In this document: positions 27,213-35,903 of the stretch, in pieces
How positions within the stretch are numbered: the stretch's first letter is position 1
Layout of the letters: every line of letters starts with the position of its first letter
NCBI RefSeq assembly: GCF_039839275.1
Contig: NZ_JBDOQP010000002.1
Span: 248,001 to 312,000 of the forward strand
Origin: Aerobium sp039839275
GTDB lineage: Bacteria > Pseudomonadota > Alphaproteobacteria > Rhizobiales > Rhizobiaceae
DNA length: 64,000 nucleotides
Reading direction: 5' to 3'
Notes under the pieces: model-generated
The model's database searches: none
Told to the model about the DNA's origin: nothing
Seen by the model: the letters and a program-made list of their open reading frames with translations, nothing else
Position numbers and translations under genes: made by a program

Positions 27213-28271
27213 CTAGTCCGACGTGCCGGATGCCGGCGCGGTTGCGCCGTTCTCCGGCGCTGCTGCAGGAGACGCGGCAGGTGCATCGTCGGGAGCTGGC
27301 ACTGGCGCCGTGGCATCGGCCGGTGCTTCAGCCGGAGCCGTGGCATCAGCCGGCGCATCCGCCTGAGCCGCCGGGGCACCACCGGCCGGGGCGCGGCCTG
27401 CCGAGTTGCCGAAGAAGCGGAAGAACTCCGAATCCGGCGACAGGAGCATCGTCGTGCCTTCACCCTGCAGTGCGTTGCTGTAGGCCGACATCGAGCGATA
27501 GAACTCGAAGAAGTCGGCGTCGCGCTGGAAAGCCTTGGCGAAGATGGCGTTGCGCTGTGCTTCGCCCTCGCCTCGCAGGATCTCCGATTCACGCTGTGCT
27601 GCAGCCGTGATCTCGACCACCTCGCGGTCCGCGCGGGCACGGATGCGCTGGGCAGCCTCCCGACCACGTGCCCGCAGGCGCTCGGCCTCGGCAAGACGTT
27701 CGGCACGCATGCGTTCGTATGTCTGCTGGGAGACTTCGGCCGTCAAATCGGTACGGCGGATGCGCACGTCGACGATCTCGAGCCCGAGCGAGGTGGCGTC
27801 CGGACGCAACTGGTCGGCCACCTCCCGCATCATCGAACCGCGCTCTTCCGAGAGCGCTGCCTCGAAGCCGCGAAGACCGTAGACCCGGCGCAGGGCTGCA
27901 TCGAGACGGGTGCGCAGACGCTGCTCGGCCAAAGGCACCGAGCCCGAAACCGCCAGACGGAAGCGGCGTGGCTCGCTGATGCGATAGGCAATGAACGCGT
28001 CCACCTCGTAGAAGCGGCCTCCGGACACCTGGACACGGATGTCGTCGAGATCGAAACGCAGCACGCGATCCTCGATCAACTGAACGTTGTCGGCCTCGAT
28101 GAAGGGAAACGGCAGCTTGAAATAGATGCCGGGCTCGGTCTTCACGTCGACGATTTCACCGAACCGCAGCACGATTGCCTGCTGACGCTCGTTGACGACG
28201 AAAATGGACGACCAGACGAGGAATAGAATGATCGCTGCGGCGATGATGATGGCTGGGAGACGGTTGCTCAT
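27213..28271 (-). CDS. hflC: HflC, SPFH/prohibitin family modulator of FtsH protease
   Basis: A 352-residue protein with one N-terminal membrane anchor (about 7-25) and a periplasmic SPFH/band-7 domain (about 25-200), then a coiled-coil helix with many Arg and Glu (ERMRAERLAEAERLRARGREAAQRI region). With HflK it forms the cage around FtsH. The last 60 residues are Ala/Pro-rich (repeats of APAEAPADATAP) and longer than in enterobacterial HflC. The start shares one base with the hflK stop. Confidence 0.94.
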   Translation of the reverse strand: MSNRLPAIIIAAAIILFLVWSSIFVVNERQQAIVLRFGEIVDVKTEPGIYFKLPFPFIEADNVQLIEDRVLRFDLDDIRVQVSGGRFYEVDAFIAYRISEPRRFRLAVSGSVPLAEQRLRTRLDAALRRVYGLRGFEAALSEERGSMMREVADQLRPDATSLGLEIVDVRIRRTDLTAEVSQQTYERMRAERLAEAERLRARGREAAQRIRARADREVVEITAAAQRESEILRGEGEAQRNAIFAKAFQRDADFFEFYRSMSAYSNALQGEGTTMLLSPDSEFFRFFGNSAGRAPAGGAPAAQADAPADATAPAEAPADATAPVPAPDDAPAASPAAAPENGATAPASGTSD

Positions 28272-29368
28272 CAGTTGTTTCCTCCCGGCGCCGTGCGAAG
28301 TTCAGGCAGCGGCAGATACGGGATCACGCCCTGGCCATTGCCCTGCTCGACGATCACCTTGTTCGATCCACTCAGGACGCCTTCCATGGTTTCGATGAAG
28401 AGACGCTGACGGGTCACGTCCGGCGCCTTGGCGTATTCCTCGTAGACCGACACGAAACGTTGCGCCTCGCCTTCGGCTTCCAGCACGACGCGGTTGCGAT
28501 AGGCGGCTGCCTCTTCACGAATCTGTGCCGCCTGGCCTCGTGCCTGTCCGAGCTGCTGATTTGAATACTGGTTGGATTCTTCCACGAAGCGATCTTCGTC
28601 CTGCTCGGCGCGCTGCACCTCTTCAAACGCATCGGCGACCTCGCGCGGCGGCGCCGCGTCCTCGATCGAGATGGCGGTGATCGCCAATCCCGCGCCATAC
28701 TGGTCAATCGTGCCCTGCATGATCTCGCGCACTTCTTCCGCGATCCCCTGTCGATCATCGCGGAAAATATCCTGCGCGGGACGGCGTCCGACAACTTCAC
28801 GCATCGCGCTTTCGGCGATCTGCCGCAGCGTAGCGTCGGGATCCGAGACGTTGAACATGTAAGCGGCCGGTTCGGCGATCTGGTAGGCTACCGAGAAACG
28901 CACGTCGACGATGTTCTGGTCACCCGAAAGCATCAGGCCGGAGGACTGCCCTGCCCGCGTGCCTTCACCGATGTTTACGAGCTTTTCAGCCACGTTGGCA
29001 GTTTCGACGGTTTCGATCGGCCACCAATGGAAATGCAGGCCCGGCTCCGAGATCTCGTCCTTCGGCTTGCCAAAGCGCAATTCGACGGCGAGTTCGTCCG
29101 GCTGGACGGTGTAGATCGACTGGAACGCCCAGAGACCGACGAGGACAAGCGCGATCAGCCCGAATATTGCGGGGCTGCTGCCACCGCCGCCAGGCAGCGC
29201 CTGCTTCAGTCGGTCCTGGCCGCGCCGGATGATGTCCTCGAGATCGGGAGGCGTGTTGCTGGGGCCGCTTGGGCCGCGTGGACCTTGCCCCCACGGACCG
29301 CCACCGCCGCCATTGCCGCCGCCGCCCCCCCAGGGACCGCCGCCGCCACTCTGATTGCTCCAGGGCAT
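28271..29368 (-). CDS. hflK: HflK, SPFH/prohibitin family modulator of FtsH protease
   Basis: A 365-residue partner of HflC. The first 55 residues are a Gly/Trp/Pro-rich cytosolic segment (GGGGPWGGGGGNGGGGGPWG), then one membrane helix (IFGLIALVLVGLWAFQSIYTV), the SPFH domain and a long coiled coil rich in Glu/Gln. It is the first gene of hflK-hflC-DUF2065. A near-consensus promoter is seen 65-95 bases upstream. Confidence 0.95.
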   Translation of the reverse strand: MPWSNQSGGGGPWGGGGGNGGGGGPWGQGPRGPSGPSNTPPDLEDIIRRGQDRLKQALPGGGGSSPAIFGLIALVLVGLWAFQSIYTVQPDELAVELRFGKPKDEISEPGLHFHWWPIETVETANVAEKLVNIGEGTRAGQSSGLMLSGDQNIVDVRFSVAYQIAEPAAYMFNVSDPDATLRQIAESAMREVVGRRPAQDIFRDDRQGIAEEVREIMQGTIDQYGAGLAITAISIEDAAPPREVADAFEEVQRAEQDEDRFVEESNQYSNQQLGQARGQAAQIREEAAAYRNRVVLEAEGEAQRFVSVYEEYAKAPDVTRQRLFIETMEGVLSGSNKVIVEQGNGQGVIPYLPLPELRTAPGGNN

Positions 29369-29433
29369 GAATTTCCTCTCGGTCTTGATTGCTTTGCGGC
29401 GGAACCATCCGCCACGTGTTGCCGTTTTGATGG

Positions 29434-29462
29434 GTTATAGGGATGCGAAGGCACGCTTTCAA
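29434..29462 (-). promoter_or_regulatory. Predicted sigma-70-type promoter of hflK
   Basis: On the minus strand TTGAAA (29462-29457) and TATAAC (29439-29434) are separated by exactly 17 bases, and the pair lies about 65 bases before the hflK ATG. The -35 context (CGTTGAAA) followed by CCCTATAA could also suit the heat-shock sigma factor RpoH, which would fit the function of HflKC. It shows that hflKC can be transcribed independently of folA. Confidence 0.6.
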
Positions 29463-29513
29463 CGCAATGCGTGATGCATCCGGCGTTTTCGCGGCACTTC
29501 GCCGCCTGAATCG

Positions 29514-30014
29514 TCAGCCAGCAGCCCGTTCATAGACCACATGCCGTGTCGCATGCGTGTCCTTTTCACCCTGCGGGTAGTTGTCGCTCGACACCACCGT
29601 CCAGATTTCCGGCTGGATCGGCGGGAAACGCGTGTCACCATCGACGTTTGCCAGCACATGCGTGACATCGAGCCGGTCGGCGATGGGCAATGACTGGGCG
29701 TAGATCTGCCCGCCGCCGATGACACACGCCTCCGCGCTGCCACTCCTGCGGGCTTCCGCGATGGCCTCGTCCAGTGAGGCAACGACCGTCGCGCCGTCCG
29801 CGCTGTAGGCCGGATCACGCGTGATCACGATGTTGTGCCGCCCGGGCAATGGCTGCTTGGGAAAACTCTCCCACGTCTTGCGGCCCATCACGATCGGCTT
29901 GCCCATGGTGGTGTCCTTGAAACGGCGCATGTCCGTCGACAGACGCCAGGGCAGACCGCCGTCACGCCCGATGACACCGTTCTCCGCGATCGCGACGACG
30001 AGTGTGATCTTCAT
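29514..30014 (-). CDS. folA: Dihydrofolate reductase
   Basis: A 166-residue NADPH-dependent enzyme that regenerates tetrahydrofolate. Landmarks: start VVAIAENGVIGRDGGLPW (Met20-loop region), the acidic active-site residue in STDMRRFKDTT (Asp, common in bacteria), the MGRKTWESFP cofactor motif and GGGQIYAQSLPIADRL. It lies 3 bases downstream of thyA, whose product dihydrofolate is its substrate, so the pair forms a functional operon. Confidence 0.96.
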   Translation of the reverse strand: MKITLVVAIAENGVIGRDGGLPWRLSTDMRRFKDTTMGKPIVMGRKTWESFPKQPLPGRHNIVITRDPAYSADGATVVASLDEAIAEARRSGSAEACVIGGGQIYAQSLPIADRLDVTHVLANVDGDTRFPPIQPEIWTVVSSDNYPQGEKDTHATRHVVYERAAG

Positions 30015-30017
30015 GAT

Positions 30018-30812
30018 TCACACCGCTATCGGCGCGCGGATGGTCGGGTCCGCGACGTAGCCGTCGAGACGGAAATCATCGAAGCGGAAGGCGAACAGGT
30101 CGGCCACCTGCGGATTGATCCACATCGTCGGCAGCGATCTCGGCGTGCGCGTCAATTGCTGGCGCGCCTGCTCGAAATGGTTGGAATAAAGATGCGCATC
30201 GCCAAGCGTATGAATGAAATGGCCGGGTTTCAGACCCGTCACCTGCGCCACCATCATCGTCAGGAGCGCATAGGAGGCGACATTGAACGGGACCCCGAGG
30301 AAAATGTCGGCCGAGCGTTGATAGAGCTGGCACGACAGCCGGCCTTCCGCCACGTGGAACTGGAACAGGCAATGACACGGCGGCAGCGCCATGGCGTCGA
30401 CCTCCGCCGGGTTCCAGGCCGAGACGATCAGGCGGCGCGAGTTCGGGTTCTCGCGAATTTCGCGGACGACGTTGGCGATCTGGTCGATCGATCCGCCATC
30501 GGGCTTCGGCCATGACCGCCACTGGGACCCATAGACCGGGCCGAGGTCGCCATTGCCGTCTGCCCATTCGTCCCAGATCGTGACGCCGTTGTCGTTGAGA
30601 TATTTGACGTTGGTGTCGCCAGCCAGGAACCACAGCAGTTCGTGGATGATGGACTTGAGATGGAGTTTCTTGGTCGTCAGCACCGGAAACCCCTGCGCCA
30701 GGTCGAAACGCATCTGCCAGCCGAAGACGCCGCGCGTGCCGGTGCCGGTGCGATCCCCACGATCGACGCCGTTTTCCAGGACATGGCCGAGAAGTTCGAG
30801 ATATTGCCGCAT
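30018..30812 (-). CDS. thyA: Thymidylate synthase
   Basis: A 264-residue enzyme that converts dUMP to dTMP using methylene-tetrahydrofolate. The start MRQYLELLGHVLENGVDRGD and the RTGTGTRGVFG motif are typical, the catalytic Cys is in ALPPCHCLFQF, and the dUMP-binding Arg/Asn segments follow. Normal length with ATG 30812; readings extending to 30905 lack similarity. Operon with folA. Confidence 0.96.
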   Translation of the reverse strand: MRQYLELLGHVLENGVDRGDRTGTGTRGVFGWQMRFDLAQGFPVLTTKKLHLKSIIHELLWFLAGDTNVKYLNDNGVTIWDEWADGNGDLGPVYGSQWRSWPKPDGGSIDQIANVVREIRENPNSRRLIVSAWNPAEVDAMALPPCHCLFQFHVAEGRLSCQLYQRSADIFLGVPFNVASYALLTMMVAQVTGLKPGHFIHTLGDAHLYSNHFEQARQQLTRTPRSLPTMWINPQVADLFAFRFDDFRLDGYVADPTIRAPIAV

Positions 30813-30975
30813 TGAAGAGCCCGGGAGATTCGAGGAGCCCCCATCATAGACGAGCAGCAGGCCCGCGACACCTCCCAACACGGGCCTGTGGACAGTGACA
30901 GACAAGTTGGTGATTGAAGGTAGCGGCCACGCCCGGCTATGACGGACGCGACCTCAGAATCCCGGAGATACCCAC

Positions 30976-31827
30976 ATGGTTCGCCCCTCCCACTTCCTCA
31001 CTCTTTCCTGCGACGACCAGCCCGGCATCGTCGCATCAGTCACCGGCGCACTGGCGTCCATCGGCGCCAACATCGTCGAGAGCAGCCAGTTCTGGGACCA
31101 ACCGAGCAACCAGTTCTTCATGCGCATCTCGCTGGACTCGCGCGGCGCGGACAAGCCGGCGCTCGAAGCGGCGATAACGCCTTCCGTGCAGCGGTTCGAC
31201 ATGCGGATCCGCCTCACCGAGACCGCGACCCGCCCTCGGATCATCATCATGGTTTCGAAGTTCGACCACGCGATGCTGCATCTGCTGTACCAGATCCGGG
31301 TCGGCTGGCTGGACGCGGATGTGGCGGCGATCGTCTCCAACCACGAGGACAGCCGCCGGGCGGCCGAAGAAGCAGGCATTCCCTATCATTGCTGGAAAGT
31401 GACGAAGGACAACAAGCAGGAACAGGAAGCCCGCCTCACGGCGCTGGTCGAGGAAACCGGGGCCGAACTGATCATCCTCGCCCGCTACATGCAGGTCCTT
31501 TCGGATGAATTCTCCAGCCGGCATTTCGGCCGCATCATCAACATCCACCACTCGTTCCTGCCCAGCTTCAAGGGCGCCAAGCCGTACCATCAGGCCTACG
31601 ACCGCGGCGTCAAGCTGATCGGCGCGACCGGCCACTACGTCACGCCCGACCTCGATGAAGGCCCTATCATCGAGCAGGAGACGGAGCGGGTCACCCATGC
31701 GATGAGCGCGGACGACTTCGTCGCGGTTGGCCGTGACATCGAATCGCGCGTCCTCGCCCGGGCGGTAAAATTGCATCTGGAGAGCCGCGTCATGCTCAGC
31801 GGCAACAAGACGATCGTCTTTGCCTGA
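30976..31827 (+). CDS. purU: Formyltetrahydrofolate deformylase PurU
   Basis: A 283-residue hydrolase that releases formate and tetrahydrofolate from 10-formyl-THF. An N-terminal ACT domain (about 1-80, LTLSCDDQPGIVASVTGAL) is followed by the formyltransferase fold with NIHHSFLPSFKGA and GHYVTPDLDEGPII, including the catalytic His and Asp. Divergent from thyA-folA, so one-carbon folate genes are grouped here. Start follows CCGGAG. Confidence 0.95.
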   Translation: MVRPSHFLTLSCDDQPGIVASVTGALASIGANIVESSQFWDQPSNQFFMRISLDSRGADKPALEAAITPSVQRFDMRIRLTETATRPRIIIMVSKFDHAMLHLLYQIRVGWLDADVAAIVSNHEDSRRAAEEAGIPYHCWKVTKDNKQEQEARLTALVEETGAELIILARYMQVLSDEFSSRHFGRIINIHHSFLPSFKGAKPYHQAYDRGVKLIGATGHYVTPDLDEGPIIEQETERVTHAMSADDFVAVGRDIESRVLARAVKLHLESRVMLSGNKTIVFA

Positions 31828-31832
31828 AACGC

Positions 31833-31864
31833 GACGAGCCCTGGCGGGTCGGCCGGGGCTCGTC
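31833..31864. terminator. Hairpin terminator between purU and an XRE gene
   Basis: A 13-base stem (GACGAGCCCTGGC with GCCGGGGCTCGTC, one G-T pair) around a 6-base loop lies between the convergent stops. No T-run follows, so it may be a weak or Rho-assisted terminator. Confidence 0.5.
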
Positions 31865-31884
31865 AAATTGCGCGGGCGATCGGT

Positions 31885-32283
31885 TCAGGCGGGGTTGCCC
31901 TTACGCTCCAGGCTCGCCGCGATCTCCTGCATGCGCCGGTTGAGCGCGGCAATCTCGTCCGAGGTCTGCTGGAAGGCCCGCATGAGATCCCCCGGTTGCT
32001 CCTCGGGCCGTTCGAACGGCCCGGATCCCATCCCGGTGAGAAGCCAGGACGGGCTAACGCCCAGCAGTCCCGCCATCATCGTCAGGCGGCTTGCGCGTGG
32101 CACATCGCGGTCGCGCTCCCATGCGTTCCAGCTCTCGGTCATCACGCCAAGACGCCGCGCCGCCTGGGCTACGGTGAGCCCCGCGGCTTCGCGTCCTAGC
32201 GAGATACGACCGCCGAGCGTGTCGTCGCAGGCGGTGTCGAATTCATCGGTACTGGCGATCAAGGCCGTGCCCTCCGTTGCCAT
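31885..32283 (-). CDS. XRE family DNA-binding regulator
   Basis: A 132-residue protein with a central helix-turn-helix (about residues 30-90: LTVAQAARRLGVMTESWNAWERDRDVP then the conserved LTMMAGLLGVSPSWLLTGMG). The segment before it is acidic, and the C-terminal 30 residues form a predicted amphipathic helix (LNRRMQEIAASLERK), perhaps for dimerisation. Proteins with this HTH followed by SPSWLLTG are common in Rhizobiales and not tied to a known target. It stands alone between purU and the osmoprotectant operon. Confidence 0.82.
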   Translation of the reverse strand: MATEGTALIASTDEFDTACDDTLGGRISLGREAAGLTVAQAARRLGVMTESWNAWERDRDVPRASRLTMMAGLLGVSPSWLLTGMGSGPFERPEEQPGDLMRAFQQTSDEIAALNRRMQEIAASLERKGNPA

Positions 32284-32307
32284 CCACAGTGATCTTCCAA
32301 GGGTGGA

Positions 32308-32333
32308 AACGGCGGCGCAGATGCGCCGCCGTT
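32308..32333 (-). terminator. Terminator of the proVWX operon
   Basis: A perfect 11-base stem (AACGGCGGCGC with GCGCCGCCGTT, loop of 4) lies 14 bases after the proX stop on the minus strand, followed by TTTCC. The strength of the stem makes it a good operon end, although the T-run is short. Confidence 0.65.
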
Positions 32334-32346
32334 CCGCAATTCAGGC

Positions 32347-33390
32347 TCAGTCAGCCGCCGCGCGCGCTTCTTCGAGCCAGCCGTCCACGAGATCGGCATT
32401 GGCTTCGATCCACTCCGAAGCATGACGTTCGATGTCTTCCTGGTCGCCCTCGCCAGCGTTCATCTTCGCGTTCTGCGAGAAGATGTCGGCGATCGGGATG
32501 GATGCCGCCTCGAGAAGTGCGCCGACTGCAGGGTTCTCTCCGAGGAACGCGGTGTTGACCACGGGACGGATGTCGTTGGCCGGGAAGCCGAGCATGCAAG
32601 GATCGTTGATGCAGCCCTCGACGCCATCGAGCGTCGCGGCATCGGCAAGATCGGCCTGTGCTTCAGGCAGGTTGATCTCCGGCACCTCGATCCACATCAC
32701 GTCTTCGCCGGGCTTGAGCTCGTCGACGGTCCAGTTCGGCGTCCAGGTATAGAACAGGATCGGCGTGCCTTCGCCATGAGCCGCCACGGCATCAGCCATC
32801 GAGGCCGCATAGCTCGCCTTGATCGGATTCACATGGTCGCGCAGATCATAGGCATCGAGGTGATGCTCGATGGTGATCTCGCAGCCCCAGCCGGGCGGGC
32901 ACGCGACCAGATCGGCCTTGCCGTCGCCGTCACGGTCGAAGGCTTCCTTGACTTCGTCGCGCTTGAAATCCTCGAGCGACTTGATGTCGAATTCCTCGAT
33001 CGACGCCTTGTCGACCAGATAACCTTCGAGTGCGCCACCTTCGGCCACGGCGCCGACGAGTTCGGCCCCCTGCGAATAGGTGCTCTCATAGGAATTATGC
33101 AGCGGGAACCAGCCATTCACCCACAGGTCGAGGTCGCCCTGGGCGACAGCCTGGTAGAAGGGCGGGTTGTCGAGCGTGGTCGGCCCCTCGACGGTGTAGC
33201 CGAGCTCTTCCAGAAGCTGCTTGTAGATTTCAGCGTGGAACCAGCCGGTGTCCCAGGTGGCCTGCGCCATCCGGACGGTCGTTCCGGCGCCGGGTCCTTC
33301 CTGGGCCTGCACCGACATGGCGGGAAGCGCCAGCATCGTACCAGCGGAAAGCGCCACGGCGAGCACGCGAGAGATTGATCGTGTTGTCAT
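32347..33390 (-). CDS. proX: Glycine betaine/proline ABC transporter, substrate-binding protein ProX
   Basis: A 347-residue periplasmic protein with a signal peptide (about 1-29, ending VQAQ). It is of the OpuAC/ProX type: VRMAQATWDTGWFHAEIYKQLLEELGY, then aromatic-rich WVNGWFPLHNSY and later YTWTPNWTV, supplying the Trp cage that binds quaternary ammonium groups. Two Cys pairs (CPPGWGCE and CINDPC) could form disulfides. I start at ATG 33390 because it begins the signal. Last gene of proV-proW-proX. Confidence 0.93.
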   Translation of the reverse strand: MTTRSISRVLAVALSAGTMLALPAMSVQAQEGPGAGTTVRMAQATWDTGWFHAEIYKQLLEELGYTVEGPTTLDNPPFYQAVAQGDLDLWVNGWFPLHNSYESTYSQGAELVGAVAEGGALEGYLVDKASIEEFDIKSLEDFKRDEVKEAFDRDGDGKADLVACPPGWGCEITIEHHLDAYDLRDHVNPIKASYAASMADAVAAHGEGTPILFYTWTPNWTVDELKPGEDVMWIEVPEINLPEAQADLADAATLDGVEGCINDPCMLGFPANDIRPVVNTAFLGENPAVGALLEAASIPIADIFSQNAKMNAGEGDQEDIERHASEWIEANADLVDGWLEEARAAAD

Positions 33391-33474
33391 AGGGATAGTC
33401 TCCTTGTCTTCTTCTTGCGTCCGCCGCCCGGAGGCGGGGACATGGGAACCGCGCAAGAGACGCGGCGGGCAGGA

Positions 33475-34407
33475 TCAGCCTGCCCTTTCGGCATCCGCCG
33501 CGGGCACAGGGCGCCGCAGCGAGAACAGGGATCGCATCGTCTCCAGGAGCGATGGCGAATGCGCGGCGCGCTTTTCACCCAGCGCCTGGCTGATGCGATC
33601 GAGAATAATGGCGAGCAGGACGATGCCAACTCCACCTGCGGTCGCGTTGCCCACGTCGAGACGGCCGAGGCCGGTGAACACGGTGAGCCCCAATCCACCC
33701 GCACCGATAAGCGCGGCGATCACCACCATCGACAGCGCCAGCATCAGGGTCTGATTGAGGCCGGCCATTACGGTGCGCATCGCGAGGGGAAACTGGACCT
33801 CGATCAGCATCTGCCAAGGGGTCGCACCGAATGCGGTTGCCGCTTCGGTGAGATCATGGCGCACGTTGCGGATGCCGAGGTCCGTCAGGCGGATGATCGG
33901 CGGCAGCGCGAAGATGATCGTGGCAATGATGCCCGGAACCACGCCGACGCCGAACAGCATCACGATCGGCACGAGGTACACGAAGGACGGGATGGTCTGC
34001 ATGATGTCGAGGATCGGCCGCAGGATGGCGCGGAAGACGTCGCTGCGCGCGGCGATCACGCCGAGCGGAATGCCGATGATGACGCAGAAGAACACCGCCG
34101 TCACCACCATCGCCAACGTGGTCATGGTTTCCGGCCACAGGCCGATGAGGTCGATGAAGAGCAGCGCGACGAGCGTGAAGATCGCCACGCCACGGCCCGC
34201 GGTACGCCATGCCAGCAGCGACAGCAGCGCGGTGAAGACCAGCATCGGCAGCGCGTTGAATGCCGCCGACAGGCCGTTCAGGACCTGGGTGACCGGCCAC
34301 TGCATGGAGCGGAAAAGCGGCCTGAAGTTCGGTACCAGCCAGTCGCGAACCAGCGTGTTGATCCAGTCGTCGAATGGTATCGACATGAAGTCGGATGGGC
34401 TCAGCAT
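33475..34407 (-). CDS. proW: Glycine betaine/proline ABC transporter, permease ProW
   Basis: A 310-residue inner-membrane permease with about 6-7 membrane segments and the BPD-type EAA loop (LTEAATAFGATPWQMLIEVQFPLAM) that docks on the ATPase ProV. The start region (DDWINTLVRDWLVPNFRPLF) matches ProW periplasmic tails. It follows proV by 2 bases and precedes proX by 84 bases. Confidence 0.94.
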   Translation of the reverse strand: MLSPSDFMSIPFDDWINTLVRDWLVPNFRPLFRSMQWPVTQVLNGLSAAFNALPMLVFTALLSLLAWRTAGRGVAIFTLVALLFIDLIGLWPETMTTLAMVVTAVFFCVIIGIPLGVIAARSDVFRAILRPILDIMQTIPSFVYLVPIVMLFGVGVVPGIIATIIFALPPIIRLTDLGIRNVRHDLTEAATAFGATPWQMLIEVQFPLAMRTVMAGLNQTLMLALSMVVIAALIGAGGLGLTVFTGLGRLDVGNATAGGVGIVLLAIILDRISQALGEKRAAHSPSLLETMRSLFSLRRPVPAADAERAG

Positions 34408-34409
34408 GC

Positions 34410-35588
34410 TCAGGCCCTCCCATTGGCAAGTTGTTCAAAGACGGCTTTTGGCTGCACGACGCCGGCAAGCGTCTCGTCGTCATTCGTCAGGGCGATCGGC
34501 AGGCCGGTCTGCGCCAGAGGATAAAGATCGAAAAGGCGGGTATCGAGCGAGGCGGCAGGAAAATCCGCCATCAGCGCGGATTTGAGATTGCCCCCATCGC
34601 GTGATGCCGCCACGGCGGCGCGATAGGTGACGAGGCCGGCGAGACGGCCATTGTCGACGACATGGATCGCGTCAACGCCCAGTTCCTCCATCCGCGCTAC
34701 GGCTGCACCCGCGTCGGACGCGCCGACATCGAGCGGCTCGGCCGGGCTGGCGATCGACTGCGCGGTGAAGACCAGCGACCGGTCGACGTCCTTGGTGAAG
34801 GCGGCGACATAATCGTCCGCCGGATTGCCGACGATGTCTTCGGCCGTCCCCGTCTGGACGATCGCGCCGCTACGCATGATGGCAATTGTGCTGCCGAGCG
34901 TCAGCGCTTCATTCAGGTCGTGGGTGATGAAAACGATGGTCTTCTTCAGCGAACGCTGCAGTTCGAGCAGTTCCTGCTGCATGTCGGCGCGGATCAGCGG
35001 ATCGAGCGCACTGAACGGCTCGTCCATCAGCAATATCTCCGGCTCGGAGGCGAGGCCTCGCGCCAGGCCGACGCGCTGCTGCATGCCGCCTGAGAGCTCG
35101 TCGGGATAGCTGTCGGCGCGCGCGCCCAGCCCGACCTGATCGAGAGCGACCTGGGCGCGATCGCGCCGCTCGGCCGCCTTCATGCCCCGGATCTTGAGCC
35201 CGAAAGCGACGTTATCGGCAACCGTCTTGTGGGGAAAGAGTGCAAAGTGCTGAAACACCATCGCGACTTTCTCGCGGCGAACCCGGCGCAGTTCTTCATC
35301 AGAACATGCCGCAACATCGATGCCGTCGATAAGTACTTCCCCGGCGCTCGGCTTGATCAGGCCGTTGATCATTCTTACGAGCGTCGATTTTCCAGAACCG
35401 GAAAGTCCCATGACGACGAAGATTTCACCTTCCGCAACCTGGAAGTTCGCATTGTCGACGCCAACTGTCTGGCCGGTCGCTTCGAATATCTCGTCCTTGT
35501 TCTTGCCGGACTCGAGAAGCGCGAGCGCTTCAGCGGCTTTCCCGCCAAAGATTTTGTAGAGGTTATTTCCGTTTATCTTTGCTTTCAT
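34410..35588 (-). CDS. proV: Glycine betaine/proline ABC transporter, ATP-binding protein ProV
   Basis: A 392-residue ABC ATPase with CBS-type regulatory tail. Walker A is GLSGSGKSTLV, the signature is LSGGMQQRVGLARGLA, Walker B is EILLMDEPFSALDPL, and the switch His is in IVFITHDLNEAL. Residues about 280-385 form a CBS region that in relatives senses ionic strength. It opens with a family segment (LYKIFGGKAAEALALLESGKNKDEI). ATG 35588 is chosen to match this; the frame to 35690 is not similar. First gene of the operon. Confidence 0.94.
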   Translation of the reverse strand: MKAKINGNNLYKIFGGKAAEALALLESGKNKDEIFEATGQTVGVDNANFQVAEGEIFVVMGLSGSGKSTLVRMINGLIKPSAGEVLIDGIDVAACSDEELRRVRREKVAMVFQHFALFPHKTVADNVAFGLKIRGMKAAERRDRAQVALDQVGLGARADSYPDELSGGMQQRVGLARGLASEPEILLMDEPFSALDPLIRADMQQELLELQRSLKKTIVFITHDLNEALTLGSTIAIMRSGAIVQTGTAEDIVGNPADDYVAAFTKDVDRSLVFTAQSIASPAEPLDVGASDAGAAVARMEELGVDAIHVVDNGRLAGLVTYRAAVAASRDGGNLKSALMADFPAASLDTRLFDLYPLAQTGLPIALTNDDETLAGVVQPKAVFEQLANGRA

Positions 35589-35903
35589 GAACAACTTTTC
35601 GGACCTAGAGAAATCATGCCGACGAGGCATGAAATCTATCCGATGATAATTCCTATAGCGTTGGCGCCCATCACAACGTGGCAGGCGCATGTATATTCAG
35701 CAAAGGCTGATTGTTCGGCGTTCTCGCCAGCGGATAGTCTGCCCATATATGGACACAATCCTTTCGGGGTCAACCCCACGACCTTTCCGATGAGCGATGA
35801 ATCACGGCTCCGGCGACGCCAGCCGCTGCGACCAGAAGGCGCATCTTTGCCCCTGCAACAACTCCTCTCCCGGCAGCCGCGCAGCAGCTACCGGGGCCTT
35901 GGC
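35589..35903. promoter_or_regulatory. proV upstream region with a palindrome
   Basis: This 315-base gap holds no gene. At 35614-35632 a 7-base inverted repeat with 5-base spacer (TCATGCC-N5-GGCATGA) lies 26-44 bases before the proV start, a good place for an operator controlling the transporter. A second short palindrome (GGGGTCAACCCC) is near 35769. The area is lower in GC than its neighbours, as expected for a promoter region. No osmoregulator gene is adjacent. Confidence 0.45.

Noticed and set aside
30858..30888. CAGGCCCG...CGGGCCTG hairpin between thyA and purU considered as a riboswitch
   Set aside because: A single 8-base stem with an unstructured loop does not match any riboswitch class I know.
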